Shown here: positions 1 through 9,364 of the stretch, in pieces
How the letters are laid out: each line of letters opens with the position of its first letter
Numbering within the stretch: position 1 is the stretch's first letter
Origin: Notospermus geniculatus
Lineage: Eukaryota > Nemertea > Pilidiophora > Heteronemertea > Lineidae
Assembly (NCBI GenBank): GCA_002633025.1
Contig: NMRB01000731.1
Location: 80,821-144,820, forward strand
Length of the DNA: 64,000 bases
Direction: 5' to 3'
Program-made: the position numbers and the translations under genes
The notes under the pieces: model-generated
What the model was told of the DNA's origin: nothing
Seen by the model: only the letters and a program-made list of their open reading frames with translations
Databases searched by the model: none

Positions 1-295
1 NNNNNNNNNNNNNNNNNNNNNNNNNNNNNNNNNNNNNNNNNNNNNNNNNNNNNNNNNNNNNNNNNNNNNNNNNNNNNNNNNNNNNNNNNNNNNNNNNNNN
101 NNNNNNNNNNNNNNNNNNNNNNNNNNNNNNNNNNNNNNNNNNNNNNNNNNNNNNNNNNNNNNNNNNNNNNNNNNNNNNNNNNNNNNNNNNNNNNNNNNNN
201 NNNNNNNNNNNNNNNNNNNNNNNNNNNNNNNNNNNNNNNNNNNNNNNNNNNNNNNNNNNNNNNNNNNNNNNNNNNNNNNNNNNNNNNNNNNNNNN
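1..295. other. assembly gap (N run)
   Basis: A run of unresolved bases at the left edge. Nothing can be said about its content. Confidence 0.99.
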
Positions 296-493
296 GGACA
301 TTTTTTGGAGGGACCGAAAATAGCTTCCGTCCGAAAATTAAGGTGTTTTTTCCTATTCGCCAGGCTTATTTTCGATTTATTTGATGGACCCAGGACATTT
401 TTTGGACGGACCGAACTGGGTTTGGGCGAAAAACTTTGGGTGAGGAGACACTTTTGACAGGAGGTACCAAACGTTTCCACGCCTCCTGCCGAC
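296..493. other. non-coding flank
   Basis: No open reading frame or RNA is recognised. A short motif resembling 'ggacattttttggagggaccgaa' type text occurs twice (near 296 and 393), suggesting a degraded local repeat. Confidence 0.4.
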
Positions 494-1310
494 TTTGTAA
501 CGTTACAAAATCTCTCCAGTGGTGAGATTTTGTAGCGTTACAAAATCTCTCCAGTGGTGAGATTTTGTAACATTACTTTTAGCAATGAGAGATTTTGTAA
601 CGTTACAAAATCTCTCCAGTGGTGAGATTTTGTAACATTACTTTTAGCAATGAGAGACTTGTTACGTTACAAAATCTCTCCAGTGGTGAGATTTTGTAAC
701 ATTACTTTTAGCAATGAGATACTTTGTTTCGTTACAAAATCTCTCCAGTGGTGAGATTTTGTAACATTACTTTTAACAATGAGAGACTTTGTAATGTTAC
801 AAAATCTCTCCAGTGGTGAGATTTTATAACGTTACAAAATCTCTCCAGTGGTGAGATTTTGTAACATTACTTTTAGCAATGAGAGACTTTGTAACGTTAC
901 AAAATCTCTCCAGTGGTGAGAATTGTTACGTTACAAAATCTCTCCAGTGGTGAGATTTTGTAACATTACTTTTAGCAATGAGAGACTTTGTAATGTTACA
1001 AAATCTCTCCAGTGCTGAGATTTTGTAACGTTACAAAATCTCTCCAGTGGCGAGATTTTGTAACATTACTTTTAGCAATGAGAGACTTTGTTTCGTTACA
1101 AAATCTCTCCAGTGGCGAGATTTTGTAACATTACTTTTAGCAATGAGAGAATTTGTTTAACGTTACAAAATCTCTCCAGTGGTGAGATTTTGTAACGTTA
1201 CAAAATCTCTCCAGTGGTGAGATTTTGTAACATTACTTTTAGCAATGCGAGACTTTGTTACGTTACAAAATCTATCCAGTGGTGAGATTTTGTAACATTT
1301 GTAACATTTT
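494..1310. repeat. palindromic minisatellite array
   Basis: Tandem copies of a unit containing TCTCTCCAGTGGTGAGA, alternating with a linker containing ATTACTTTTAGCAATGAG. Adjacent units meet at a perfect 26-bp palindrome centred on AACGTT (arms GAGATTTTGTAAC), so each unit can fold into a hairpin. Units vary by single-base changes and occasional loss of the linker, as expected for unequal exchange or slippage. Confidence 0.9.
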
Positions 1311-1315
1311 TCCAT

Positions 1316-1400
1316 TTGAAAGGCTTAATGGCTTTTTGGGACGTCGACGACGGACGCTGCACCAGCGTAAGAGCTCACCATAGGCGAGCCAAAAAACCAA
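1316..1400. repeat. dispersed-repeat tail (ACGACGGACGCTGCACCA)
   Basis: This segment shares the GACGACGGACGCTGCACCA...AGCTCACC text with 40125-40190. Such 'GACGGACG' tails are common in dispersed repeats of marine invertebrate genomes. Element class not determined. Confidence 0.5.
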
Positions 1401-2707
1401 CACAAACACGGTTATTCCAGCAAAATGGTCAAAATTTATGACATGACGTAGAAACATCTACATGTAGTTAACATGAATATTGAGGTAACAATAGTCAGAC
1501 TCGTACTGGTTCCCTGATCCCTCAATCTCCAAAACCATAAGATGGGAAACCAGTTACTTCAAAATTGTTCACTGTTTTTTGTCTTGTTTTTTTCGCTTTG
1601 CCTCTTAGGAGAATCTATATTTTTAAAGACATTTCTTTAAAAGTCACGCTCAAATCTGAGCTTGACTGTGGAACAGAATTTCATTGGATCCAAATTTTTA
1701 CCGAATACTGTTCCCATATCCACCTTGAGCCCCTGAAGTTGGGAAGGTGTGCCTCTCAAATTCTATTTCAAAAGCGGTCTGTAGTTGACTTGACCAATAT
1801 AATCAACCTCGTACCCGGATTGTCTCTGATTGGTTAGTCTATAAATAGGAATGACGGCATTATAGTTGAATTTGAATGTGAAATTTAGTTGACCACAACG
1901 CAGCATCGATTTCGAATGGAAGAATCCATGGTGGCCTATTTTGGTGTGCGCGAGACTGTTTGCCGTTCGGAAAGAGAATTTGAAATGGACACCATGACAA
2001 CTTCCGGGGCTCAAGGGTAGAGACGGGAATTATGAAGAGTTGGTAGGAGAAATTAATGTCCAGTGAAGCGTGCCTAAATACATCAGTCAGCTGCCACTAA
2101 GTTCAACAATAATAAGACACATACATGTTACTGTGACAAGCTACAGGAAAGGAAGATGTGTATTAGGGATAAATTTCGCATATACCCGTGGAGGGTGGCC
2201 TGGTTTGCTGGCGATTCTTATGATGAACAAGATGGCAGTCGGGGTGCACCACATCAGGGCGCTTAGTTCCACGATCATTTCCGTTTTCCGACTGTACTAC
2301 ATGTACTTGGATTTGAAATGATATGGCAGGTCTTTTACTGCGGTTTGAACTATATTAAGAGAAAGTTATTATTCAGACTACAAAATATTACAAAGGGACT
2401 CACGACTTCCAAGAAAATACCTGTTTCTGTTCCAAACAAACTTGAAATTGCATCCCTTTTACCTTCTTTTCAATATCTCCATAACTTACAAAAATCGAAA
2501 CTTTAAACTCAGTAAGGCCTAGCTGAATAAAGTTTAACAGATGAGACCCTATAACAATTTCATACCCGTTAACTTTTTGAAGATAATACTGTTAAATGAA
2601 GTGTGATCCCAGCTTCGTCGGCGAAAAACATACCACAGAACAAGAATCGGCATAAAAACAACAACCATGTTTTTACACCTACTGAGGGACCCGCTTGACG
2701 TTTTATC
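1401..2707. other. intergenic stretch, nothing recognised
   Basis: Only short shadow reading frames are present, with no conserved motif, no clear repeat and no RNA gene that I can see. Confidence 0.5.
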
Positions 2708-2834
2708 CCGCCAGGGCGGCGCTGTGAGCGGTTGTTCCAGAGCAAAGCAGTGCATGACGTCGCGTCACGGTGTCCTTGACGCAGTGTAACAGAGACGAAA
2801 TGTACAACCGCTCACAGCGCCTCTAGTGGCGGTA
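2708..2834. mobile_element. MITE-like inverted-repeat element, family A copy 1
   Basis: About 127 bp with inverted ends GCGCTGTGAGCGGTTGT / ACAACCGCTCACAGCGC, bounded by CCGCC and GGCGG. A second copy with the same ends lies at 27361-27476 inside a tau intron. There is no coding capacity, so it would be a non-autonomous DNA element. Confidence 0.75.
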
Positions 2835-2980
2835 GTTTGCAGGGTTAGCATTGTAAGGTTGGCTCCTCAGGGTGTACACATCCCCGACGAATTAGCTCGC
2901 GATCTTGTGTTGATTTCCTTAGTACGGTATAGTAAATATTTTAGTTTGTGGTGTTACCAAATACATTTCCATTAGAATGT

Positions 2981-3208
2981 AGGGGTTCTTCATTGTCATT
3001 GACGTCACAATGGTCACCTGACTGCAAAGAATCGGCCATCAAATAGTTGGCCGTCAAATAGCCGGCGACGACGTCAAAACTACCACGACATGACATTTTG
3101 ACGTCATGATCTGTGTGTTGACGCTGTGTTCATGCCGTGACGTCGCTTGACATTCATGGCGGCCAATATGGCGGCATTCTGTCGTCATGGAAATGTGACG
3201 TCAGCTGA
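2981..3208. mobile_element. MITE-like element, family B copy 1 (TGACGTCA-rich)
   Basis: About 80% similar by eye to 8771-8985. It contains the same order of landmarks: GGTTCTTCA, GACGTCACAA, AGAATCGGCCAT, CCGGCGACGACG, GATCTGTGTGTTGACGCT and CGTCATGGAAATGTGACGTCA. This copy has a degraded right end. It carries repeated CRE-like GACGTCA words. Confidence 0.75.
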
Positions 3209-3290
3209 ATAATTTAGCTGTTACTTCAAGACATGCTCCCGCTGAGCACTAGGCCTTGTACAATTTGGAGGGCAAAAAATTCGATTTAAT

Positions 3291-4341
3291 CAGGCTATTT
3301 GAAGAGTTACATTAAGAAAGTGTACATTTAGATCCACCAGATATGCAATGACACGAGTGCAGTGGAAATAAAAAATGAAAGGATGAAAATATGTTATGAA
3401 ATGATCAAACTGAGAACGGCACTCACGAAGAAATTACTAGAAAATCATGGAAAATAGGGAGTTTCCGCCTTGCCTCCGAAATGCCAACGCGAATGCCAAA
3501 CCCATTGTTCGATGCCACGAAGAGAGCACCGAGCAAAAAGACAGACGTTCGCGATAGCGTTTCGGGGGCTTTGCGAAAACTCTGTAATAAGGAGTTTTCG
3601 CAAGCCCCAACGCGAACGCCAAACCTATTGTTCGATGCCACGAAGAGAGCTCCGAACAAAAGGATAGACGTTCGCGTCGGCGTTTCGGGGGCTCTGCGAA
3701 AACTCTGTAATGACACAATTAAACCCGTAACCAGCGCAACGCCCCATCCCAAAACATTTTTTCGATATTTAAATAATGTTAAATAGGTAGTTTCATTTTA
3801 TACGTACAGATGATTACCAATGGAAGTGCATACATCTACATGTAGTACATGTATTAACAAGCAGGAAAGTTGATACTTTCAATGAAACTATTATTGGTGG
3901 TCACAGCTCAAAAAGCCAGCGTGAACGCGGAGAAAGCCGGGATTTAAGTCTAGGTGTTACTATAGCCGTGGTTACACTACATAAAAATACCCGTGTTTTT
4001 CCAGACCCGTGTAAAACACGTGTGTACGAAAATCCCGGCGAGAGGTCACACTACCACACTATAGTTAAGTAGCCCGGCGACAGTTGCGCTGCAAACATGA
4101 CTCTTCGGTCATTTCTGAACTGGCACACATTGTCGGAGGCGCGAAAACGACGTCAATTAATGGCTGCGCCATCTGTCGCCGTGCGAAGAACTAACGAAAA
4201 CACGGGGATTTCGAAAAGCACGGCGAGATTGCCGTGTCTCAAAACCCGTGTTTTTCAGACACGGGTTTCTTGAAGCCCGGCAATTCATAGGTGTGACCGC
4301 AAAAAACCCGGGGATTTTATGTAGTGTAACAACGGCTACAG
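3291..4341. repeat. 1.05-kb segment, left copy of a near-identical pair
   Basis: Starting at CTATTTGAAGAGTTACATT, this segment is repeated almost base for base at 4343-5408, and only a single N separates the two. Differences are scattered substitutions and small indels. The segment contains an internal inverted repeat (CGCAAAGCCCCCGAAACG) and one family C element. It is more likely an uncollapsed allele or a scaffold overlap than a true biological duplication. Confidence 0.85.
3964..4337. mobile_element. MITE-like element, family C copy 1
   Basis: About 375 bp with terminal inverted repeats AGCCGTGGTTACACTACATA / TATGTAGTGTAACNACGGCT, flanked by TA. Internal sub-palindromes include CCCGTGTTTTT / AAAACACGGG. 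Other copies lie at 5032-5406 and 44634-45007 (the latter inverted). No transposase is encoded. Confidence 0.85.
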
Positions 4342-4342
4342 N
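4342..4342. other. single-N assembly join
   Basis: The single N lies exactly between two near-identical 1.05-kb copies. Confidence 0.8.
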
Positions 4343-5408
4343 TATTTGAAGAGTTACATTAAGAAAGTGTACATTTAGATCCACCAGATATGCAATGACA
4401 CGAGTGCAGTGGAAATAAACAATGAAAGGATGAAAATATGTTATGAAATGATCAAACTGAGAACGGCACTCACGAAGAAATTACTAGAAAATCATGGAAA
4501 ATAGGGAGTTTCCGCCTTGCCTCCGAAATGCCAACGCGAATGCCAAACCCATTGTTCGATGCCACGAAGAGAGCACCGAGCAAAAAGACAGACGTTCGCG
4601 ATAGCGTTTCGGGGGCTTTGCGAAAACTCTGTAATAAGGAGTTTTCGCAAAGCCCCCGAAACGCCAACGCGAACGCCAAACCTATTGTTCGATGCCACGA
4701 AGAGAGCTCCGAACAAAAGGATAGACGTTCGCGTCGGCGTTTCGGGGGCTCTGTGCGAAAACTCTGTAATGACACAATTAAACCCGTAACCAGCGCAACG
4801 CCCCATCCCAAAACATTTTTCAATATTCAAATAATGTTAAATAGGTAGTTTCATTTTATACGTAGGCCCTAGAGATGATTACCAATGGAAGTGCATACAT
4901 CTACGTCATGTAGTACATGTATTAACAAGCAGGAAAGTTGATACTTTCAATGAAACTGTTATTGGTGGTCACAGCTCAAAAAGCCGGCGTGAACGCGGAG
5001 AAAGCCGGGATTTAAGTCTAAGTGTTACTATAGCCGTGGTTGCACTACATAAAAATACCCGTGTTTTTCCAGACCCGTGTAAAACACGTGTGTACGAAAA
5101 TCCCGGCGAGAGGTCACACTACCACACTATAGTTAAGTAGCCCGGCGACAGTTGCGCTGCAAACATGACTCTTCGGTCATTTCTGAACTGGCACACATTG
5201 TCGGATGCGCGAAAACGACGTCAATTAATGGCTGCGCCATCTGTCGCCGTGCGAAGAACTAACGAAAACACGGGGATTTCGAAAAGCACGGCGAGATTGC
5301 CGTGTCTCAAAAACCCGTGTTTTTCAGTCACGGGTTTCTTGAAGCCCGGCAATTCATAGGTGTGACCGCAAAAAACCCGGGGATTTTATGTAGTGTAACC
5401 ACGGCTAC
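4343..5408. repeat. 1.05-kb segment, right copy of a near-identical pair
   Basis: Matches 3291-4341 throughout, including the inverted repeat at 4630-4750 and a family C element. Confidence 0.85.
5032..5406. mobile_element. MITE-like element, family C copy 2
   Basis: Same ends as the copy at 3964-4337, here with an intact right terminus ending CCACGGCT before A. Confidence 0.85.
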
Positions 5409-5528
5409 AGTATTGTTCTAGTGGATTAGGCCTTTGTGAAGGATTACATGTATATCGCTAACACACCATCATAACAATGCATGACTTGTGTATTGAGGAC
5501 TTCATCTCTCAGGGCTTTCTCTGCTGGT

Positions 5529-5636
5529 ACCCATATTCATAAAACAACTTAAGTCTAAGTTTGGGACTTATCCTTTGTTCAACACAAAAGATAAGTATCA
5601 CACTTCGACTTAAGTAGGTTTTTGAATATGGATCCA
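5529..5636. mobile_element. foldback element (TATTCATAAAAC...TTTTGAATATG)
   Basis: Inverted arms read CATATTCATAAAACAACTTA and TAAGTAGGTTTTTGAATATG around a GGGACTTATC / GATAAGT inner stem. Closely related to 32245-32342. Confidence 0.75.
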
Positions 5637-5639
5637 GGA

Positions 5640-6019
5640 GGCCTGTCGAGTGCCAAATCGTGGACGTATAAGGCTGACCCTAACAATACCCTTTCCCATC
5701 AGCCAATCATTCTCCTCCTTAGTGAGTAGGGCCTAACAGGTGTTCTGATTGGTTCCCACGTTCTTGCACTGGACAGTGGGGCCAGTGTAGGCCTGCACAA
5801 TTTTTCCACACCAGGTACCGTATGTCATGCAGCGAGTCCTAGATTTGCCGTACTGAACCCAGGCCTCCCACCAGCTTCGAAACAAATTATTGTAGGAATT
5901 ATAGGAACAATTTGCCAAAATTATAGGAAAAATATAGGAATTTTAACATGAAGATACGAGTATACCGTACTGATCTTATAATCTCCCTTCCTCAGCTGAC
6001 TAATCATTCAGTTTTCTTC
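5640..6019. other. intergenic stretch with 'ataggaattat' repeats
   Basis: No gene is seen. Around 5885-5945 there is an A-rich word (TATAGGAA) array that recurs at 6617-6725. Confidence 0.5.
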
Positions 6020-6180
6020 AATTTCTTTGATGTAAGCCTAGGAAAACTATGTCTAGGAAAACTCGTCCCCAGAAAATTAGTCTCCGGAAAACTTGTCCCT
6101 GAGGAAAATTCGTCCCCGAGGAAAAATGGTCCCCAAAAATTCGTTCCCAGAAAATTAGTCACTGGAAAATTCGTCCCAAA
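6020..6180. repeat. short tandem array (GGAAAAC/TTCGTCCCC)
   Basis: About eight imperfect copies of an 18-20 bp unit near GGAAAATTCGTCCCCGA. This array alone accounts for the apparently repetitive minus-strand reading frame here. Confidence 0.75.
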
Positions 6181-6199
6181 GGATGATTCATAGTCCCAA

Positions 6200-6489
6200 C
6201 AGGCGCAGATCCAGGATTTTTGGCAGAGGGAAGTCAGGTCCCCCGAGGGCAGTCGTTGCTTGCAGGCTGGCGCCGAAGATGCTTGGACCGATGGGGGGCC
6301 TGGGGGCCTCCCCCAGAAAATTTTGGAATCTAGAAGGCCATAGACGCGATTTCCTGGCATCTCAGTATCAAAAGAATTCTTGCGGTTTTTTTGCTTATTA
6401 TATCGCAAATTATTGAGAAAAAAAACAATTGGTGGTGGCGAGGGGGGGATCACGACCACCACTGAACCCCCCTCTCGATCCGCGCCTGC
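6200..6489. mobile_element. MITE-like element, family D copy 1 (CAGGCGCGGATC ends)
   Basis: The ends CAGGCGCAGATCCA and GATCCGCGCCTG are inverted, with G-rich/C-rich tracts just inside. The same type of end occurs at 17021-17191. Confidence 0.6.
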
Positions 6490-6616
6490 CCAAAGGAAAA
6501 GAGAAAGAAGACAACACATTACAAAGGAGGACAGGTGTAACTCCCTTCCCCCTCATAAAATCAGTTTAACGTAGTTTAAAGGCTAAAATACACTTGTCCA
6601 CTTTTGGACAGACTGG

Positions 6617-6725
6617 AAATATAGGAATTATAGGACAAAATTGAAGAAATATAGGAATTATAGGAATATAGGAATTATAGGAGCGAAATCTTAAAAATAT
6701 AGGAAATATAGGAATTATAGGAACA
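6617..6725. repeat. A-rich 'ataggaattatagga' array
   Basis: Simple-sequence array of TATAGGAATTATAGGA words. No coding potential. Confidence 0.7.
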
Positions 6726-8770
6726 GTGGGAGGCCTGTGAACCACGTACTCTGGCGGAAGGGTTCAACAATCTGGCCTAACTGCCCGATATAGGCCTACT
6801 TTTTTGGCTGTGACCCTTAACATGCTTAAGGAAAAAATAAACCGTCACCAAAATAAGTAGCATCCATATGACAATGTAAATGAAATGACCACAATTCCTG
6901 CAATGCCGATTTACATAATTATGGATAATATTTGATTATTTACAGTCTAAACTAGATATCGTAGATTTATTAAATTATAGTATTTTGGATGCAAAAACTG
7001 GAACAAAACAATATAGTGGAATGTTGACAAAGAATTCAAATTCAATTTACACTTTACAAATACCAGGTTTATAGGCTGTTCCAAAGAAACTCGTCAATGT
7101 GTTTTTTAGCAGCAAAGTGGAGTTTGCCCTTATCAGAGAAGTCACTGGTAGAACTAGGCCTACACGTGTAAACTCCACAGCTTAGGTAGGTTTTCCATAA
7201 AAACTAATAATCTAGAAATAGGAACGTCGAAAGTGCCATCGATACCGCTAGGGCGATCAGGTATTTTGGAACAACCTATAAAGAAATGCCAGCTCATCAT
7301 AAATATCATTTACACATAGAAAAAACACACAATAGTCGAACATTTCTCGTAACTATGATATTAAATAGAGGTTCGTCTATGATCATTTGTAAGATTATAC
7401 GTACACGTACATTCATATCCATAACGTATTGTTCATAGAGAACAGTGGAATAGCTTGGGTTGATCGCTGAAATTCAGTCCTACCCGGCCTCTGTCGGCTC
7501 TCGAAGTAGACTGGTTCTGTACCTTTTTACGTGGGTTTTTCAGGGTTGGATGAGGACACCAGTTAAGGAAGCACGGTACTGCCACTTTTTCCCGGCAGCC
7601 GGCGCCACCGCGCCACTCTCCAACCCAAGGGACTAACTACGTTTCGGCGAATGACCCGATTTGCTGCGTACATTTTGTAATGGATTTTTGTAGTTCGTTT
7701 TGCTGCCACTAGGTGGCTCCCTCCACGTCGGCAGTCAAATAACGCATTAGAGATCCGATACCGTGCTCTTTTAACCTACCGAACCACACAGAGGCTTTGT
7801 GGGTAAGGTGAATGAACTGGTTTTCAAGACTGCAGAAGCATCATGCACCCAGACGTCACAGTGCATTTCATGACGCATTCTGTTGTGGTCTTAGTTACAT
7901 GCATTTCTCAAACATTGACCACGATGGATAGGAGTCAGTTACTGACAACTTCGATTTTCAACCCAAGATGTTCCATGTTACATAATCTTGCTGATATGGC
8001 ACGATGCATGCATGGCTCAATAGATGGCAGTACTAGTCACTAACACAACTTGAAATAATACAGTGTCTGCTAACTTAAAGGGGATCTGCCTTAGAGAATT
8101 TAGATCCTCACAGCTAACACCATATGATACTCTTAATGGGGAATGGGACTATAGGCCTAATGACAGGTTACAGACGCAAGGTCATGATGAACATATAGAT
8201 GGATTTTAGATATACTGTGCAAATATGACTGACAGAGGAGTTCCCCTTCAAGTTAGCCTTACTCTTGCTAAAATGTGTTTTAAACTGCGACGATATTTAC
8301 TACAGAAACGTTGTACCAGAGTGTACGATCCTAATGTACATGTATATGTATATCAATATAGTAATTTGTCAGTTTGGTACACAATGTATTATAGTGACTT
8401 TCTTTAAATTCGGGTCTGTTGTTGCATATGACCAGGTTCTACAAAGGACCCACGGTTTCTGTATTGCGTGTTCTACAAATATGCTATAAATAGTATCAAA
8501 CAGACATTTACCAATTATATGCTGTGACACACGAACAAATGGAAGATTTTCGACGATTCATTTAACGGGTTTGCAGGGAAAAGGTGAAAGCCTGCAGTTA
8601 AAGGTGAATGGCCAATTATTGTCATCTAAGATGGCATTTGGGACACACTGTATGAGGTGACCTGATGCTGTCATAATGACTAGAAGAAATTGACATAACT
8701 TTAAGTTGTCCTCAGTAGTGAGGGTGTAAAACGGGAGGGCACGGAGTGAGTACAGTGGAATCTCCTCCAC
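6726..8770. other. intergenic stretch, nothing recognised
   Basis: Only short shadow frames are present. Scattered TAGGCCTA and TACATGTA words occur. I see no gene, RNA or clear element. Confidence 0.5.
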
Positions 8771-8985
8771 AGAGGTTCTTCACTGACGTCACAACGGTCA
8801 CGTGATTGTAAAGAATCGGCCATATTGACCGTCAAATGGCCGGCGACGACGTTAAAACTATCACGTCATGACATTCTGACGTCACGATCTGTGTGTTGAC
8901 GCTTTGTTAATGCCGTGACGTCGCTTGACATTTTGATGGCGGCATCGTGTCGTCATGGAAATGTGACGTCACGTGAAGAACCTCT
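8771..8985. mobile_element. MITE-like element, family B copy 2
   Basis: 215 bp with perfect-looking ends AGAGGTTCTTCAC and GTGAAGAACCTCT, each next to GACGTCAC. Interior matches 2981-3208. Contains several GACGTCA palindromes. Confidence 0.85.
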
Positions 8986-9171
8986 ATAGCAGACAGCTCA
9001 CTAGTAAGGACACCGAAGTTCACTCCCTAAGAGGTCAATTCCATTACTTTCACCTTTATAATCAAGACAGGTGTCACCGAATGACAACATTATCAGTCCT
9101 AAAGATCCTCGAGAGAGTAGGCCTACTGTGATAAAAACCCAGAAAATGAATTACAAAAAGCTTCCATTCTT

Positions 9172-9177
9172 TTTATT
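9172..9177 (-). promoter_or_regulatory. AATAAA hexamer overlapping the tau stop codon
   Basis: On the minus strand the last codons read AAA TAA AA, so a canonical poly(A) hexamer overlaps the TAA stop (9173-9175). If used, the 3' UTR would be only a few tens of bases. It may be coincidental. Confidence 0.3.
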
Positions 9178-9364
9178 TTCCCGCATCTTCGTTAGCCACA
9201 GCTGGCGAATCAGAAGGCAACTCAGCTACTTCGTTATTGTCATTCAAATCAGACGCTGCAGAGACATCCTCATCCGTCACACTTTTTCTGGGACTCCCTG
9301 TAGCATTCTTGTGTTCAGTCCTGGCCCTGGCGTTCTCGCGGAAGGTTAATTTTTGGGTTTCAAT
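9173..9364 (-). CDS. tau exon 35: C-terminal tail and stop
   Basis: 63 codons plus TAA, entered at phase 0 after CTCTTTTCCAG. Begins IETQKLTFRENARARTEHK, nearly identical to the vertebrate tau/MAP2/MAP4 sequence after the last repeat. The remainder is acidic and Ser-rich with one SPRK site and ends in NEDAGK. Confidence 0.95.
   Translation of the reverse strand: METQKLTFRENARARTEHKNATGSPRKSVTDEDVSAASDLNDNNEVAELPSDSPAVANEDAGK

Noticed and set aside
3423-4848. Paired 65-117 codon frames on both strands
   Set aside because: They come from the duplicated 1.05-kb segment and its internal inverted repeats. No protein family resemblance.
6004-6519. 171-codon minus-strand frame with TNFLGTSF-like repeats
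   Set aside because: The repeats follow from the GGAAAAxTCGTCCCC tandem array at 6020-6180 and from a family D element. No conserved domain or splice support.
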